Source: an uncultured Clostridium sp.
GTDB lineage: Bacteria > Bacillota > Clostridia > TANB77 > CAG-508
Assembly (NCBI GenBank): GCA_948467875.1
Contig: CAOKFZ010000005.1
Coordinates: forward strand, 1-64,000
DNA length: 64,000 nt
Reading direction: 5' to 3'
The translations under genes and the position numbers were made by a program. Positions 18,928-28,849 of this stretch are shown piece by piece. The notes beneath the pieces were generated by a model that worked only from the letters and a program-made list of their open reading frames with translations, searched no databases and was not told the DNA's origin. Every line of letters starts with the position of its first letter. Position 1 is the first letter of the stretch.

Positions 18928-19878
18928 ATGAAAACATATGACAAATTATCCATTAAGATAATTCGTAAAATTGCTTTCGTGAGTATTATATTACTGGGCA
19001 TGCTTACGATTGGGGTGTTGGCCGCCAAATCGGAAGTGGAAACAATTAAAATTGTTTTTGCGGATGATTGTGAAACAACGGTTATGACATCACAAAAATG
19101 CGTGCTAGATATTTTGGCAGAAAATCATATTATATTAGAATCAGACGAGGAAGTATATCCCGATTTGGAAGCTGATATTGATTTTACAAAAACAATTACC
19201 ATCAGCAAAAAGACTGCTGAGAAAAAAGTAATAGCAGAAGAAATTGCAGATGTTACAACAGAGGAAATTTTAGGACATTATGTAACTGTTACAGAAAAAA
19301 TTATAACTGAGCAAATTGAAATTCCGTTTGAAACGGTTACCAAAGACGTTTCTAATTCAAAAGGAGAGACGACCAATCGTGTTTTGCAAGAAGGTGAAAA
19401 TGGCTTAAAAGAAGTCAAATGCAAAGTGAAACTGCAGGACGACGTAGAGCTTGAAAGAGTGATTATTTCTGAAACAGTAATAAAAGAACCAGTAGACAAA
19501 ATTATTCAAATTGCTACAAAAGTGACCTCGAGGTCAAGTACCAGAGGTGCTAGCGCTGCTGCAAGTACAGAAGGAAAAACACCAACAGTGGTTACTTTAA
19601 ACACAACAGCTTATTGTGCGGCATCTTGTGGCGGAAACACACGAACGTCAAGTGGTGCAACAGCGTCATCATGGTACACGGTTGCGGCAGGGAGCGCTTA
19701 TCCGGCGGGAACTGTTATGTATATACCATACTTTGCGAATAAGCCAAATGGCGGTTGGTTCGTGGTGCAAGATACGGGTGGGGCGATTAATAATAATAGG
19801 CTAGACATCTGGATGGATTCGCTTGGAGAATGTCTGTTGTTTGGTAGAAAAAATTTAGAATGTCATATTTATAAATAA
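18928..19878 (+). CDS. Cell-wall protein with DUF348, G5 and 3D domains (YabE-like)
   Basis: The 316-residue secreted protein has an N-terminal membrane segment (IAFVSIILLGMLTIGVLAA), a DUF348 ubiquitin-like repeat (ETIKIVFADDCETTVMTSQKCVLDILAENHI) and a G5 domain (VTEKIITEQIEIPFETVTKDVS...ENGLKEVKCKVKL). The C-terminal 3D domain (LNTTAYCAASCGGNTRTSSG...WYTVAAGSAYPAGTVMYIP...VVQDTGGAINNNRLDIW) holds the conserved aspartates of MltA-like lytic transglycosylase folds. This is the plan of YabE and related resuscitation-type proteins. Its start follows GGAGG. It is monocistronic with a strong terminator. Confidence 0.92.
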   Translation: MKTYDKLSIKIIRKIAFVSIILLGMLTIGVLAAKSEVETIKIVFADDCETTVMTSQKCVLDILAENHIILESDEEVYPDLEADIDFTKTITISKKTAEKKVIAEEIADVTTEEILGHYVTVTEKIITEQIEIPFETVTKDVSNSKGETTNRVLQEGENGLKEVKCKVKLQDDVELERVIISETVIKEPVDKIIQIATKVTSRSSTRGASAAASTEGKTPTVVTLNTTAYCAASCGGNTRTSSGATASSWYTVAAGSAYPAGTVMYIPYFANKPNGGWFVVQDTGGAINNNRLDIWMDSLGECLLFGRKNLECHIYK

Positions 19879-19886
19879 GAAGAAAA

Positions 19887-19918
19887 TTGAGATTGTAATC
19901 AGCAATCTCAATTTTTTT
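19887..19918 (+). terminator. Strong rho-independent terminator
   Basis: TTGAGATTG/CAATCTCAA stem followed by seven or more T. Confidence 0.9.
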
Positions 19919-19929
19919 GCAAAAAATAC

Positions 19930-19984
19930 TTGACATTTTCAATACCTAGATATACAATGCATAAAAATACATAGTAATACTATG
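19930..19984 (+). promoter_or_regulatory. padR promoter with palindromic operator
   Basis: TTGACA (19930), a 17-base spacer and TACAAT (19953) are followed by the perfect inverted repeat CATAGTAATACTATG (19970-19984), placed over the expected transcription start. The position suits PadR self-repression. Confidence 0.75.
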
Positions 19985-20003
19985 CATAAGAAGGGAGAAA
20001 AAT

Positions 20004-20342
20004 ATGAAAATTAACAAAGAATTGATGAAAGGAAGTACAACTTTGCTGGTTTTGAGGCTTTTGGAGACGGAGAATAGGTATGGCTATGAAATGATTAAGT
20101 GCTTGAAAGAGAGGTCAGAAAATGTGTTTGAACTCAAAGAAGGGACGCTGTATCCCATTTTGCATTCCTTGGAAGAAAATGGTTGGATTGCTTCTTATTG
20201 GGATGAATCGACTGCCAAAAAGAGGAAATATTACACCATTACAAAAGAAGGAAGAAAGCAGTTAAAAGCTAAAAAAGAGGAATGGGAAATTTTCAGTAAA
20301 GGAATTAACCAAGTGATAGGAGGTGCGTGTTGTGCAGATTAA
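20004..20342 (+). CDS. PadR family transcriptional repressor
   Basis: The 112 residues form a winged-helix PadR domain: STTLLVLRLLETENRYGYEMIKCLKERSENVFELKEGTLYPILHSLEENGWI, then KRKYYTITKEGRKQL. PadR proteins dimerise and bind palindromes; a 15-base one lies in its own promoter. The gene overlaps the start of the following permease-like gene, a common pairing in which PadR controls a membrane protein carrying a HAAS/DUF1700-like N-terminal domain. Confidence 0.93.
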   Translation: MKINKELMKGSTTLLVLRLLETENRYGYEMIKCLKERSENVFELKEGTLYPILHSLEENGWIASYWDESTAKKRKYYTITKEGRKQLKAKKEEWEIFSKGINQVIGGACCAD

Positions 20343-21724
20343 GGAATTTTTAGAGCATATTTGTGAACAAATTAAATATCAGCCAATTCGAGCAGAGATT
20401 GCGCAAGAACTTGAAAATCATTTAAAAGAAAGCAAAGAACAGCTGATTTCAGAAGGTTTGACAGAAGAAAACGCAGAACAAAAAGCAATTAGCCAAATGG
20501 GAAATGCAGAGGAAATTGGCAAAAAATTGAACAAAATTCATTCTCCCAAATTGGATTGGAAATTATTGCTACTTACGTTAATTTTAATCATTTTTGGAAG
20601 TTTAGTAACTTTCACAAGAACGCATAATTGCATCAATTATGCAAATGAAAAAGGAGTGCTTCCCTATTATTCTTCGATGTCGCAATATACTTTTACATTA
20701 GCTGTGGGCGCAGTATTGAGCATCTGTGTTTACTTTTTTGATTATCGAAAAATCTTGAAAATGCCCAAAACTTTGTATGGGGTAGCCACATTTTTAATTC
20801 TATTTGCGATGTTGTTTGGCTATCAAGTCAATGGAAGCAAAATATATCTTTACATTTTAGGAAATACTTTTTTTATGCCATCAATTGCAGTACCACTGTA
20901 TATTTTGGCATTTATTGGATTTTTGCAAAAAATAAATAGCAACAAAAATCTAGAAATTTCGTTTTTGCAAAAAAAATTCAAAATGAATTTAGATATTTTG
21001 AAAATCATTATTTTAGGTGGAATTTCTTTGCTTATTTTACAAATGGCACCAGCAACCGTTTTAATGCTTATTTTGGGAGCTATCTATCTAGTTCTTGCAA
21101 GTGTAAAATTGTGGAAAATAAAGAAAAGCAGAAAACGTAATCTTGCGATTTTATGGGGAATTCCAGTTGCTTTAGGTATTTTATTTTTAGTGACAATGAT
21201 GCCAATGGCATCCGACCGATTGATTGGTTCATTTGCTCCAGAACAAGATCCCAAAGGAAGAGGCTGGATTGGTGTTAACCAAAAAATGATTTTGGACTCT
21301 GCTAATTTGTTTGGGGAAGCAGGCGATATGAGCAATGCAATCAGTTTGTTTGATGAAGGGACTAATTTTGCTTTTATTTCAATTTTAGCGCATTATGGCT
21401 GGGTTGTGAGTGTTGTAATGGTAATTGCAATTGTATTTTTTAGCATAAAATTAATGGTAAATGTCACAAAAATCAAAGATATGGCAGGAAAATTGACGAT
21501 TATGGGAATTTCTGGATTATTTATTTTACAAAGCATCTTTAACTTGCTCATGAACTTGAATTTGGGACTTAAAACTAATGTAAATATCCCATTTATTTCA
21601 TATGGAAGACAGGATTTAATTTTGAATATGATGTGCTTAGCACTGGTTTTATCCGTTTATCGCAGAAAGGATATTTTAGGAAAACGGCGAAAACCAAAGC
21701 AAATTTCATGTTTTAGAGCAATAA
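20332..21724 (+). CDS. FtsW/RodA/SpoVE-like protein with N-terminal HAAS-like domain; +1 shift at CGG
   Basis: GTG 20332 follows AGGAGG at good spacing. Residues 1-75 form a helical HAAS/DUF1700-like segment (QPIRAEIAQELENHLKESKEQL...NAEQKAISQMG) as in PadR-controlled proteins. About ten membrane helices follow, with SEDS-like motifs (PKGRGWIGVNQKMILDSANLFG and NVNIPFISYGRQDLILNM). SEDS proteins polymerise glycan strands. Near the end, codon 452 is CGG (21685-21687). Read as arginine, the frame runs on to 21825 through a hairpin repeat. Read +1, it continues GENQSKFHVLEQ and stops at TAA 21722-21724, just before the hairpin. The second reading gives a normal gene end. Confidence 0.85.
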
Positions 21725-21737
21725 TTAAAAAAGAAGT

Positions 21738-21788
21738 GGCAGTAAAAAACTCAATATATTGCGAGCGAAAGTTAGAGTTTTTACTGCC
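21738..21788. repeat. Hairpin intergenic element, copy 1
   Basis: GGCAGTAAAAAACTC pairs with GAGTTTTTACTGCC. The left arm and loop start (AAAAAACTCAATATATTGCG) are shared with the element at 42258. It is terminator-like on both strands. Confidence 0.7.
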
Positions 21789-21827
21789 GATTATTTTTTC
21801 TTTTTTCGTCGCTTACTATTATTGAAA

Positions 21828-21945
21828 TGACAGAGTTAACGGAAGAGGAAATAGAAAATTTGCAAAAAGAAATATAATTTGCATACACAACATGGCGTCG
21901 TTTATGTATAGAATTGTGAAAATTGTGTGAATTTTTTAAGTTAAG
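21828..21945 (+). pseudogene. Remnant of a second Rpn gene 3' end
   Basis: The segment encodes EMTELTEEEIENLQKEI and a TAA, then carries the same noncoding tail (ACACAACATGG.GTCGTTT and GAATTGTGAAAATTGTGTGA) as 673-790. Only the last codons and the flank remain. Confidence 0.8.
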
Positions 21946-22025
21946 ATAAATTTTTCAAATAACCTTGCATTTTCTAAAATATTTAGATATAATATCACTA
22001 TAATATTGTAGAAAAGAGGAGAAAT

Positions 22026-24554
22026 ATGGATAGACAAGACGAAACAATCATTGAGAAAAATATCGAAAAAGAGATGAAAGATGCTTATATTGACTATGCT
22101 ATGAGTGTTATTGTTGCACGTGCTTTGCCAGATGTTCGTGATGGTTTGAAACCAGTCCATAGAAGAATTTTATATTCTATGCATGAAGATGGCATTACGT
22201 CAGACAAGCCATACAGAAAATGCGCCAATACCGTTGGTTCTGTGCTAGGAAGGTATCATCCGCATGGAGATGCTTCTGTTTATGATGCCATGGTTCGTTT
22301 GGCACAAGATTTTTCAATGCGTTATACCTTAATTGACGGACATGGAAATTTTGGTTCGATTGATGGCGACAGCCCAGCAGCCATGAGGTATACAGAAGCA
22401 AGAATGGCGAAAATTTCAGAGCAAATGCTGGCTGATATTGAAAAAAACACAGTCAATTTTGAGCCAAACTATGATGACAGACTACAAGAACCAAGCGTTT
22501 TGCCAACCAAAGTGCCAGCTTTGCTGATTAATGGCTCATCAGGAATTGCAGTTGGTATGGCAACAAACATTCCGCCTCATAATTTAAAAGAAGTTGTGGA
22601 TGGATTAATCAAAATTATTGAAAGTGACAATGTTACAGATGAAGAGTTAATGAAAATTATCAAAGGTCCAGATTTTCCAACTGGAGCAACGATTTTAGGA
22701 AGAGAAGGCATCAAAGAAGCTTACACCACAGGTAGAGGAAAAATTACGTTAAGAGCAGAGGCTGAAATTGAGGAAATGGCAGGCAATAGGCAGAAAATTG
22801 TAGTAAGTTCTTTGCCATATCAGGTCAATAAAGCGAGATTGATTGAGAATATTGCAGCATTAGCAAGAGACAAGAAAATAGATGGCATTTCAGAAATTCG
22901 TGATGAGTCTGACCGTGAAGAAAAAGTAAGAGTTGTAATCGAGCTCAAGAGAGATGCTAAACCGCAATTGACGCTTAATCAACTTTATAAACATACAGCT
23001 TTACAAGAAACTTTCGGAATTATTATATTAGCATTAGTTGATGGACAACCTAAAATTTTGACTTTGAGACAATGTTTAGATGAATTTTTGAAACATCGAA
23101 GAGAAGTTGTTTTGCGCAGAACGAAATTTGAATTGGATAAAGCAGAAGCTAGAGCTCACATTTTGGAAGGTTTGCGAATTGCGATTGATAACATTGATGA
23201 AGTGATTGAAACGATTCGTTCTTCTTATGACGATGCCAAAGAAAAATTGATGGAGCGTTTTGGACTTACCGATATTCAGGCGCAAGCGATTTTGGATATG
23301 CAATTAAAGAGATTGTCAGGTTTGCAACGTGAAAAAATTGAGGAAGAATATAACGAACTAATGAAATTAATTGCTTATTATAAAGATGTTTTGTCAAGTG
23401 AGAGCTTAGTATTTGACATTATTAAAACAGAGTTGCTTGAAATCAAGGAAAAATTTGGAGATGACAGATTAACCAAAATCGTGGCAGCAGAAGGCGAATT
23501 TGAGGTTGAAGATTTAATCAAGGAAGAGCAAACTGTTGTGGCTTTGACGAATTTTGGTTATATCAAAAGAGTTCCAGTGGATACATATAAGAGCCAAAGA
23601 AGAGGTGGAAAAGGAATTCAAGGCATGGCAACAAGGGCAGAGGATTTTGTGAAAGAAATTTTCACGACTTCAACACATGATATTATTTTATTTTTCACGA
23701 ATACTGGAAAAGCTTATCAACTACGTGGCTATGAAGTGCCAGAAGCGGGAAGAACAGCCAAAGGAACGGCAATTGTAAACATTCTAAATTTGGAGCCAGA
23801 AGAAAAAGTTTCTGCGGTTATTCCAATTTCAAATTTTGCAGAAGGCAAATATATTTTGATGGCAACCAAAAATGGTATGATTAAGAAAACAGCCCTAACA
23901 GAATATTCTACGATTAGAAAAAATGGAATCAAAGGTATCACGTTGAACGAAAATGACCGTTTGATTGATGTTCGTTTAACTGATGGAGAAGATAATGTTG
24001 TTTTAGTAAGCAAAAAAGGTTTGGCGATTACGTTTGACGAAAAAGGTGCTAGACCACTTAGCAGAGGTGCAAAAGGTGTTATCGGAATGCGCTTGAATGA
24101 AGGCGACGAAGTCATTGGTATGGAGTCAATTGTTCAAGGTGGAAAAGCTACATTGCTTGCGATTACAGAAAATGGTTTTGGAAAAAGAACAGAGTTAGAT
24201 GAATATAGAGTGACAGGCAGAGGTGGAAAAGGGGTTATTACTTATAAAATAACACCGAAAACAGGCGATATTGTGGGAATTCGCATTGTAAGTGGCGATG
24301 AAGATGTTATGATGATTACAGACACTGGTACGATTATTCGATTGAGAGTGGCGGATATTAGCATTCTTAGCAGGTCAACACAAGGCGTAACTTTGATGAG
24401 AACAAATGACGGAAAAGTGGTAAGTATAACGACTTTAGAACATGATGAAGAAGCAGATGAGGAAGAAAATCAGCAAAAATCAGAAGAAGTAAAAGAAGAA
24501 ATAGCAGAAAATAAGGAAGTTCAAGAAGCTGAGGAAACTGAGGAAAGAAAGTAA
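22026..24554 (+). CDS. gyrA: DNA gyrase subunit A
   Basis: The 842-residue protein is the breakage-reunion subunit of gyrase. The start follows AGAGGAG. The N-terminal catalytic domain has [35 protein letters not shown], the active tyrosine in [10 protein letters not shown], and [14 protein letters not shown]. The C-terminal beta-pinwheel carries the GyrA box QRRGGKG, which separates it from ParC. The tail is acidic ([17 protein letters not shown]). The quinolone-determining segment reads [12 protein letters not shown], so alanine stands where E. coli has Ser83. gyrB is not in the window. Confidence 0.98.
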   Translation: MDRQDETIIEKNIEKEMKDAYIDYAMSVIVARALPDVRDGLKPVHRRILYSMHEDGITSDKPYRKCANTVGSVLGRYHPHGDASVYDAMVRLAQDFSMRYTLIDGHGNFGSIDGDSPAAMRYTEARMAKISEQMLADIEKNTVNFEPNYDDRLQEPSVLPTKVPALLINGSSGIAVGMATNIPPHNLKEVVDGLIKIIESDNVTDEELMKIIKGPDFPTGATILGREGIKEAYTTGRGKITLRAEAEIEEMAGNRQKIVVSSLPYQVNKARLIENIAALARDKKIDGISEIRDESDREEKVRVVIELKRDAKPQLTLNQLYKHTALQETFGIIILALVDGQPKILTLRQCLDEFLKHRREVVLRRTKFELDKAEARAHILEGLRIAIDNIDEVIETIRSSYDDAKEKLMERFGLTDIQAQAILDMQLKRLSGLQREKIEEEYNELMKLIAYYKDVLSSESLVFDIIKTELLEIKEKFGDDRLTKIVAAEGEFEVEDLIKEEQTVVALTNFGYIKRVPVDTYKSQRRGGKGIQGMATRAEDFVKEIFTTSTHDIILFFTNTGKAYQLRGYEVPEAGRTAKGTAIVNILNLEPEEKVSAVIPISNFAEGKYILMATKNGMIKKTALTEYSTIRKNGIKGITLNENDRLIDVRLTDGEDNVVLVSKKGLAITFDEKGARPLSRGAKGVIGMRLNEGDEVIGMESIVQGGKATLLAITENGFGKRTELDEYRVTGRGGKGVITYKITPKTGDIVGIRIVSGDEDVMMITDTGTIIRLRVADISILSRSTQGVTLMRTNDGKVVSITTLEHDEEADEEENQQKSEEVKEEIAENKEVQEAEETEERK

Positions 24555-24556
24555 GA

Positions 24557-24667
24557 ATGGTAAGTAAATATAAAACGCAAATGGAGTATGCAAAGCGAAA
24601 TAACATAGTGAAAATAGGGTTTGATGATAGAAAAGAGATTCGAGAAAGAATTAAAGTGAATATGTAA
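24557..24667 (+). CDS. Short ribbon-helix-helix-like remnant, 36 residues
   Basis: ATG 24557, two bases after the gyrA stop, encodes KTQMEYAKRNNIVKIGFD and KEIRERIKVN, then TAA. The pattern recalls the start of Arc/MetJ-like proteins (KYKTQ.EYAKRNN...EIREKIK) but ends before the second helix, so it is probably a truncated gene. It may not be expressed. Confidence 0.4.
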   Translation: MVSKYKTQMEYAKRNNIVKIGFDDRKEIRERIKVNM

Positions 24668-24743
24668 AAGAAGGAGAGAAAAATACAGAAGAATAATCAG
24701 AGAATTTGTATATAAATATATAGAAGAAAATAAGTAATAAGGA

Positions 24744-25007
24744 ATGGAAAAAACTAAAAAAATGAGTAAAGATGTGAAAGAAATAATAAATAAAATAATT
24801 ATGATAGTAGTATGGATAATCATGTTAAAAATCATATTTTCAGGAATAGGAGGGATAATTATACTTGCCGAATATAAAGAGCGAAAAGAAGAGAAACAGA
24901 GGTATGAGGAGAAAATAGAAGAAGAGAAAGAGAGAGAATATGAAAATTATATAGAGCAAATGGAGTTTGAGAAGGATTATCAAAATAGGGTGAGGAAAGA
25001 ATATTAA
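24744..25007 (+). CDS. Small single-pass membrane protein with charged tail
   Basis: The 87 residues contain one membrane helix (IIMIVVWIIMLKIIFSGIGGIIILA) and a very charged coiled tail (EYKERKEEKQRYEEKIEEEKE). The ribosome site (AAGGA) is close to the ATG and not ideal. The sequence around it is gene debris. No family is recognised; a decayed mobile-element gene is possible. Confidence 0.45.
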   Translation: MEKTKKMSKDVKEIINKIIMIVVWIIMLKIIFSGIGGIIILAEYKERKEEKQRYEEKIEEEKEREYENYIEQMEFEKDYQNRVRKEY

Positions 25008-25030
25008 AAAAGAGGGGGTGATGTCCCTTT

Positions 25031-25480
25031 TTAGATATCAGTATCTTGAAAATCTTGTAAGAAAAGTAAAACAGGTAGGATAGAGCACTTAGTTTGAGTA
25101 CCACTTGTAAATAATTTACAAGAAACGAGACCTGTGGTAGAAATAGTAAGATGAGAAATGTTAGTGTCGTCTATAGTATTGTTGAGGTGGTAAGCAGTAA
25201 GAATCATATTATTGACAGTTATACTTTGAGGGGGATGTAATATTAGTTTGAAAATTCAAAGTATAAGTTTGAGCGGGAGTGCAAGGAAAAACGATAGGAC
25301 CATAAATTTTAGCAAGTGTTTTATTTTCATTAGTAATAGAAGATAAATGAAAACTAGTGTCCAAAGGTGTAACTTGATTACTAGAAGGGTCGACAATTTA
25401 GTATATTTAGTTAGATTATTTATATTAAATTGATTATTAAGAGAAGAAATAAAATTAATTTTAGTTAAGGTGCTATACAT
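25031..25480 (-). pseudogene. Degraded gene in three frames
   Basis: On the minus strand, ATG 25480 opens a frame (MYSTLTKINFISSLNNQF) that passes into a second (VDPSSNQVTPLDTSFHLS, then ENKTLAKIYGPIVFPCTP) and then a third (ITVNNMILTAYHLNNTID, ending LLFLQDFQDTDI and TAA at 25031). Each piece is protein-like and in order. The two breaks fall at AAA and CCCCC runs, not at CGG, so this looks like real decay. It occupies most of the 25.0-25.65 kb gap. No family is recognised. Confidence 0.5.
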
Positions 25481-25545
25481 CAAGTATATGGTACCTTAGA
25501 TAGTCAATAAAGACTAAGAAATTATTGAGACTTTATTGATTATAT

Positions 25546-25578
25546 GAGCCTATCTTAATTTCAAGATAGGCTCTTTTG
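25546..25578. terminator. Strong hairpin terminator
   Basis: GAGCCTATCTT/AAGATAGGCTC is a perfect 11-pair stem followed by TTTTG. Confidence 0.75.
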
Positions 25579-25675
25579 TAATACATAAATTTTTTTAAAA
25601 TATTAAAAAAACTACTTGAATTATTCTTGACTTAAGTATATAATAAAATAGAATATGTACGAAAGGTCAAATATC

Positions 25676-27131
25676 ATGATAAAAAGCATACAAATCAAGA
25701 TTGTTATGGTTTTTATGATTTTAGGAATTGTCGTTATTACGGGACTTGGTTTGACGTTTATCGGACAACTAAATTATGTGAACTCGCAAGTCGAAACAAC
25801 TGATATGACAAGTACGCAAATACAACAATTGCTAACCAGTCAAATGGAACAAATTCGAAAAATTATCTATGTATCTTTAGTAATTTTTACTGTATTGATT
25901 ATTATTCTTGCGATTTTTATGGCTAAAGTGATTATAAAACCGATAGCAAGACTGGTGAAAAGCGCAGAAATGATAGCAAGTGGGCAGGATATTGAAATTG
26001 AATATCTTGCAGACAATAAAAACAAAACCGAAATTGATGAATTAGTAGAAGCTTTTAGTATTATGAATACGGAATTAAAGGAAAATTTGAATGAAGTAAC
26101 AAGGCAGAAAAAGCAAATTGAAACCATTCTTTTACATATGACAGATGGCATTGTGGCTTTTGACAAACATGGCAAAATAATTCATATGAATTTGGCAGCG
26201 AAAAAATTGCTAGATATTTCACAAGAGCAAAATTTTGAAGAAGTTTTTCATAAATTTGATGTAGATATCAATCTTGAGAAAATTATTTATTTAGACGATT
26301 GGACATCCTCTGAGAAAAAATTAAATCTAGAAAATCAGTCAATTAATTTATTTTTTGCACCATTTAAAAATGAAAATGACAAGCCAGCAGGTGTGATTGT
26401 GGTGGTGCAAGATATCACAGAACAAGAAAAATTGGATAGTATGCGAAAAGAATTTATGGCAGATGTGTCGCATGAATTAAAAACACCAATTACTTCGATT
26501 ATGGGATATGCTGATACGCTCATTGATTCTGATGTAGATGCAGAAAATCAGAAAAAATTTTTGTCTCGCATTTCTTCTGAGGCAGAAAGAATGTCGAAAT
26601 TGGTGGCTGATTTGTTGATATTATCCAAATATGACACCGCAAAAATCAAGGTTGAGAAAACAGAATTTGATTTAGGAGAACTTGTCAAATATGTTTTTGA
26701 AGGACAAATGATAGAAATGCAGAAAAAAGATTTGACAGGAGAATGTTATGTGACAGCTGATGTACCGCCAGTTTATGCTGACAAAAGTGGAGTTGAGAGA
26801 GTTGTTATTAATATCTTATCAAATGCCATAAAATATACGCAGGCACGGCGGGAACATTACAGTATATGTAGGGTTTGTTTATAATGATGCTTATATAAAA
26901 ATCAAAGATACAGGACGTGGTATTCCAGAAAGCGACTTAGAAAAAATCTTTGAAAGATTTTACAGAGTGGATAAAGCAAGAGCTAGGGAAACTGGCGGAA
27001 CAGGTTTAGGTTTGTCGATTGCCAAAGAAATCATTGAGCAAAATGATAGTAGAATCGATGTGAAAAGTGAAGTGGGCAAAGGTACTGAAGTAATTATCAG
27101 GATACCTACCAAAATTAAATACGAGAGATAA
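25676..27131 (+). CDS. Sensor histidine kinase (WalK/PhoR-like), read with a +1 shift at CGG
   Basis: Two membrane helices flank a short sensor segment (residues 8-35 and 62-88), followed by HAMP ([19 protein letters not shown]), a PAS-like domain ([22 protein letters not shown]), the H-box [12 protein letters not shown] with His near 266, and the N-box [11 protein letters not shown]. The first frame then ends after CGG in a short tail. In the +1 frame (CGG 26846-26848 read as GGC) it continues [35 protein letters not shown] and [14 protein letters not shown] to TAA 27131, supplying the missing ATP-binding G-boxes. The joined length is 484 residues, normal for the family. The partner response regulator is not adjacent. 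The ATG at 25676 is preferred over 25655. Confidence 0.9.
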
Positions 27132-27145
27132 AAGGAGAGGTTGTT

Positions 27146-28132
27146 ATGAAGAAATTTAAAAAAGTAGTTTTAGCATTGTTGGTAATGTTGATTTTATTGG
27201 GAACGATATCATATGGGGCATCTATAGAGGAAACGTTGAAAAATTTTGGAGGCTTGAAGTATGTTTGCATAGGTGCAGGCGTTGTGCTTATTTTGCTTGT
27301 TTTGTTGATTAGCTACAAAACCGATAAATCACAAGAAGAAAAGTCAAATCGTATGCTTCAAGATGATGACGATGATGAGTATGATGAAGAATATGACGAG
27401 GAAGATGATTTTGAAGAGAAAAAAGTGGCAAAAGAACAAAGTTTATATGCTTCATTTGATGACGATGATTTTGACGAGGATGACGAAGAAGATTTTGAGG
27501 ATGATGAATATGATGACGATTTTGATGAAGATGAAGACGAAGAAGATTATCAACCAAATACAAGAAAATCGAAATTCCAATTAGATGAAATCTTTGATGA
27601 AGATATTGCAAATGACGATTTTGATGAGGATGACGAAGAAGATTTTGAGGATGAAGAGTATGACGATTTTGATGAAGACGAAGAGGACGAGGAAGAAAAT
27701 TATTTTAGTAGTGACGATGATGAAATTAGTTTAGAAGATGATTTTTTAAGACAAATGAATCAAAATTTGTCAGTAGATGATGATGATGAAACAGAAGAAT
27801 TTTTCTCTGTAACAGAGGAACCAAAAAAGAAAACAACAAGAAAAACAGCTGCTAAAAAGACAACAAAAGCAGAAGTAGAAGCTCCAAAGAAAACGACAAG
27901 AAAAACGACGGCGAAAAAAGAAACGAAAAAGGCAGTTACTAAAAAAGAACCAGCCAAAAAGACGACAACCAAAAAAACAGCAACTAAAGTAGAAAAAGAA
28001 GAAAAACCAAAAAAGACGACTACGAGAAAAACGACTACAACTAAAACCGCAACAAAGAAAACAACGTCTACCAAAACAACAGCCAAAAAAGAACCAGCTA
28101 AAAAAACAACTCGTAAGAAAAAAGAAGAATAA
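27146..28132 (+). CDS. Membrane protein with acidic region and lysine-rich tail
   Basis: The 328 residues have a signal-like first helix (VVLALLVMLILLGTISYGA), a second membrane helix (YVCIGAGVVLILLVLLISY), and a long Asp/Glu-rich low-complexity region (70-230; repeats of DDDFDEDDEEDFEDDEYDD). The tail (235-328) is repetitive and strongly basic (TTRKTAAKKTT, KKEPAKKTTTKK), like the histone H1-type tails of some bacterial proteins. The tail could bind nucleic acid or anionic polymer, and the acidic block could mask it. It begins 14 bases after the kinase stop with AAAGGAG, so it is probably cotranscribed. Function unknown. Confidence 0.8.
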   Translation: MKKFKKVVLALLVMLILLGTISYGASIEETLKNFGGLKYVCIGAGVVLILLVLLISYKTDKSQEEKSNRMLQDDDDDEYDEEYDEEDDFEEKKVAKEQSLYASFDDDDFDEDDEEDFEDDEYDDDFDEDEDEEDYQPNTRKSKFQLDEIFDEDIANDDFDEDDEEDFEDEEYDDFDEDEEDEEENYFSSDDDEISLEDDFLRQMNQNLSVDDDDETEEFFSVTEEPKKKTTRKTAAKKTTKAEVEAPKKTTRKTTAKKETKKAVTKKEPAKKTTTKKTATKVEKEEKPKKTTTRKTTTTKTATKKTTSTKTTAKKEPAKKTTRKKKEE

Positions 28133-28172
28133 AGTTTTTAGTCAATTATTACAAGGAAGTGAAACCTGAAAA

Positions 28173-28805
28173 ATGAGTGATAGAATGAAAAATATATTGG
28201 AGTGGGCGTATTGCATTGTAATAGCGTTGGTTCTTGCATTACTATTTCGTTATTTTATTGCAACCCCAACCATTGTACAACAAAGGTCAATGTATCCAAC
28301 ACTTCAAAATAATCAGCGTTTAATTTTAAATCGAACGTTAAGAATTACAAAGAAAAAGCCAGAAGTAGGGGATATTATTACATTTGAGGAACCATCTAAA
28401 AAGGCATATGCGCCAGAAGAGGCAAATCAAAGTAACCCAGTGGCTATTTACGATAATGAACCAAAAGGAATATTGGGAAAATTTGTTTATTATGGACTAG
28501 AGTTTACCAAAAGAAGCTATATTAAAAGAGTGATTGCAACAGAAGGGCAACATGTGATGATAGAAAATGGGAAAGTTTATATTAATGGAGTGGAACTGGA
28601 GGAAAATTATTTAGGACCAGATGTTGTAACAGAAGCAAAAGTGTTTAATGATTTTATTGTGCCAGAGGGTTATATTTTTGCGATGGGAGATAACCGCGCA
28701 AGAAGTACAGATTGTCGAGATATTGGGTGTATTCCATTGGAAAAAGTAGAAGGAATTGTTATTTTGAGATTTTGGCCATTGAGCAATTTTGGAAAAGTAA
28801 AATAA
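28173..28805 (+). CDS. lepB: Type I signal peptidase
   Basis: The 210-residue membrane protease removes signal peptides. One N-terminal helix (WAYCIVIALVLALLFRYFI) precedes box B QQRSMYPTL (catalytic Ser39), the GDIITFE strand, box D SYIKRVIATEGQHV (catalytic Lys118) and box E FAMGDNRARSTDCRDIG. The length and single anchor fit Gram-positive SipS-type enzymes. It may be cotranscribed with holB and ricT downstream. Confidence 0.95.
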   Translation: MSDRMKNILEWAYCIVIALVLALLFRYFIATPTIVQQRSMYPTLQNNQRLILNRTLRITKKKPEVGDIITFEEPSKKAYAPEEANQSNPVAIYDNEPKGILGKFVYYGLEFTKRSYIKRVIATEGQHVMIENGKVYINGVELEENYLGPDVVTEAKVFNDFIVPEGYIFAMGDNRARSTDCRDIGCIPLEKVEGIVILRFWPLSNFGKVK

Positions 28806-28849
28806 AATCCACAAGTAACCGACAAGAAAAAAAGTAAGGGAGGTTGCAA

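Noticed and set aside
27309-28086. Long minus-strand frames opposite the acidic/basic gene
   Set aside because: They are shadows of low-complexity GAT/GAA and AAA/ACA codons, with no ribosome site.
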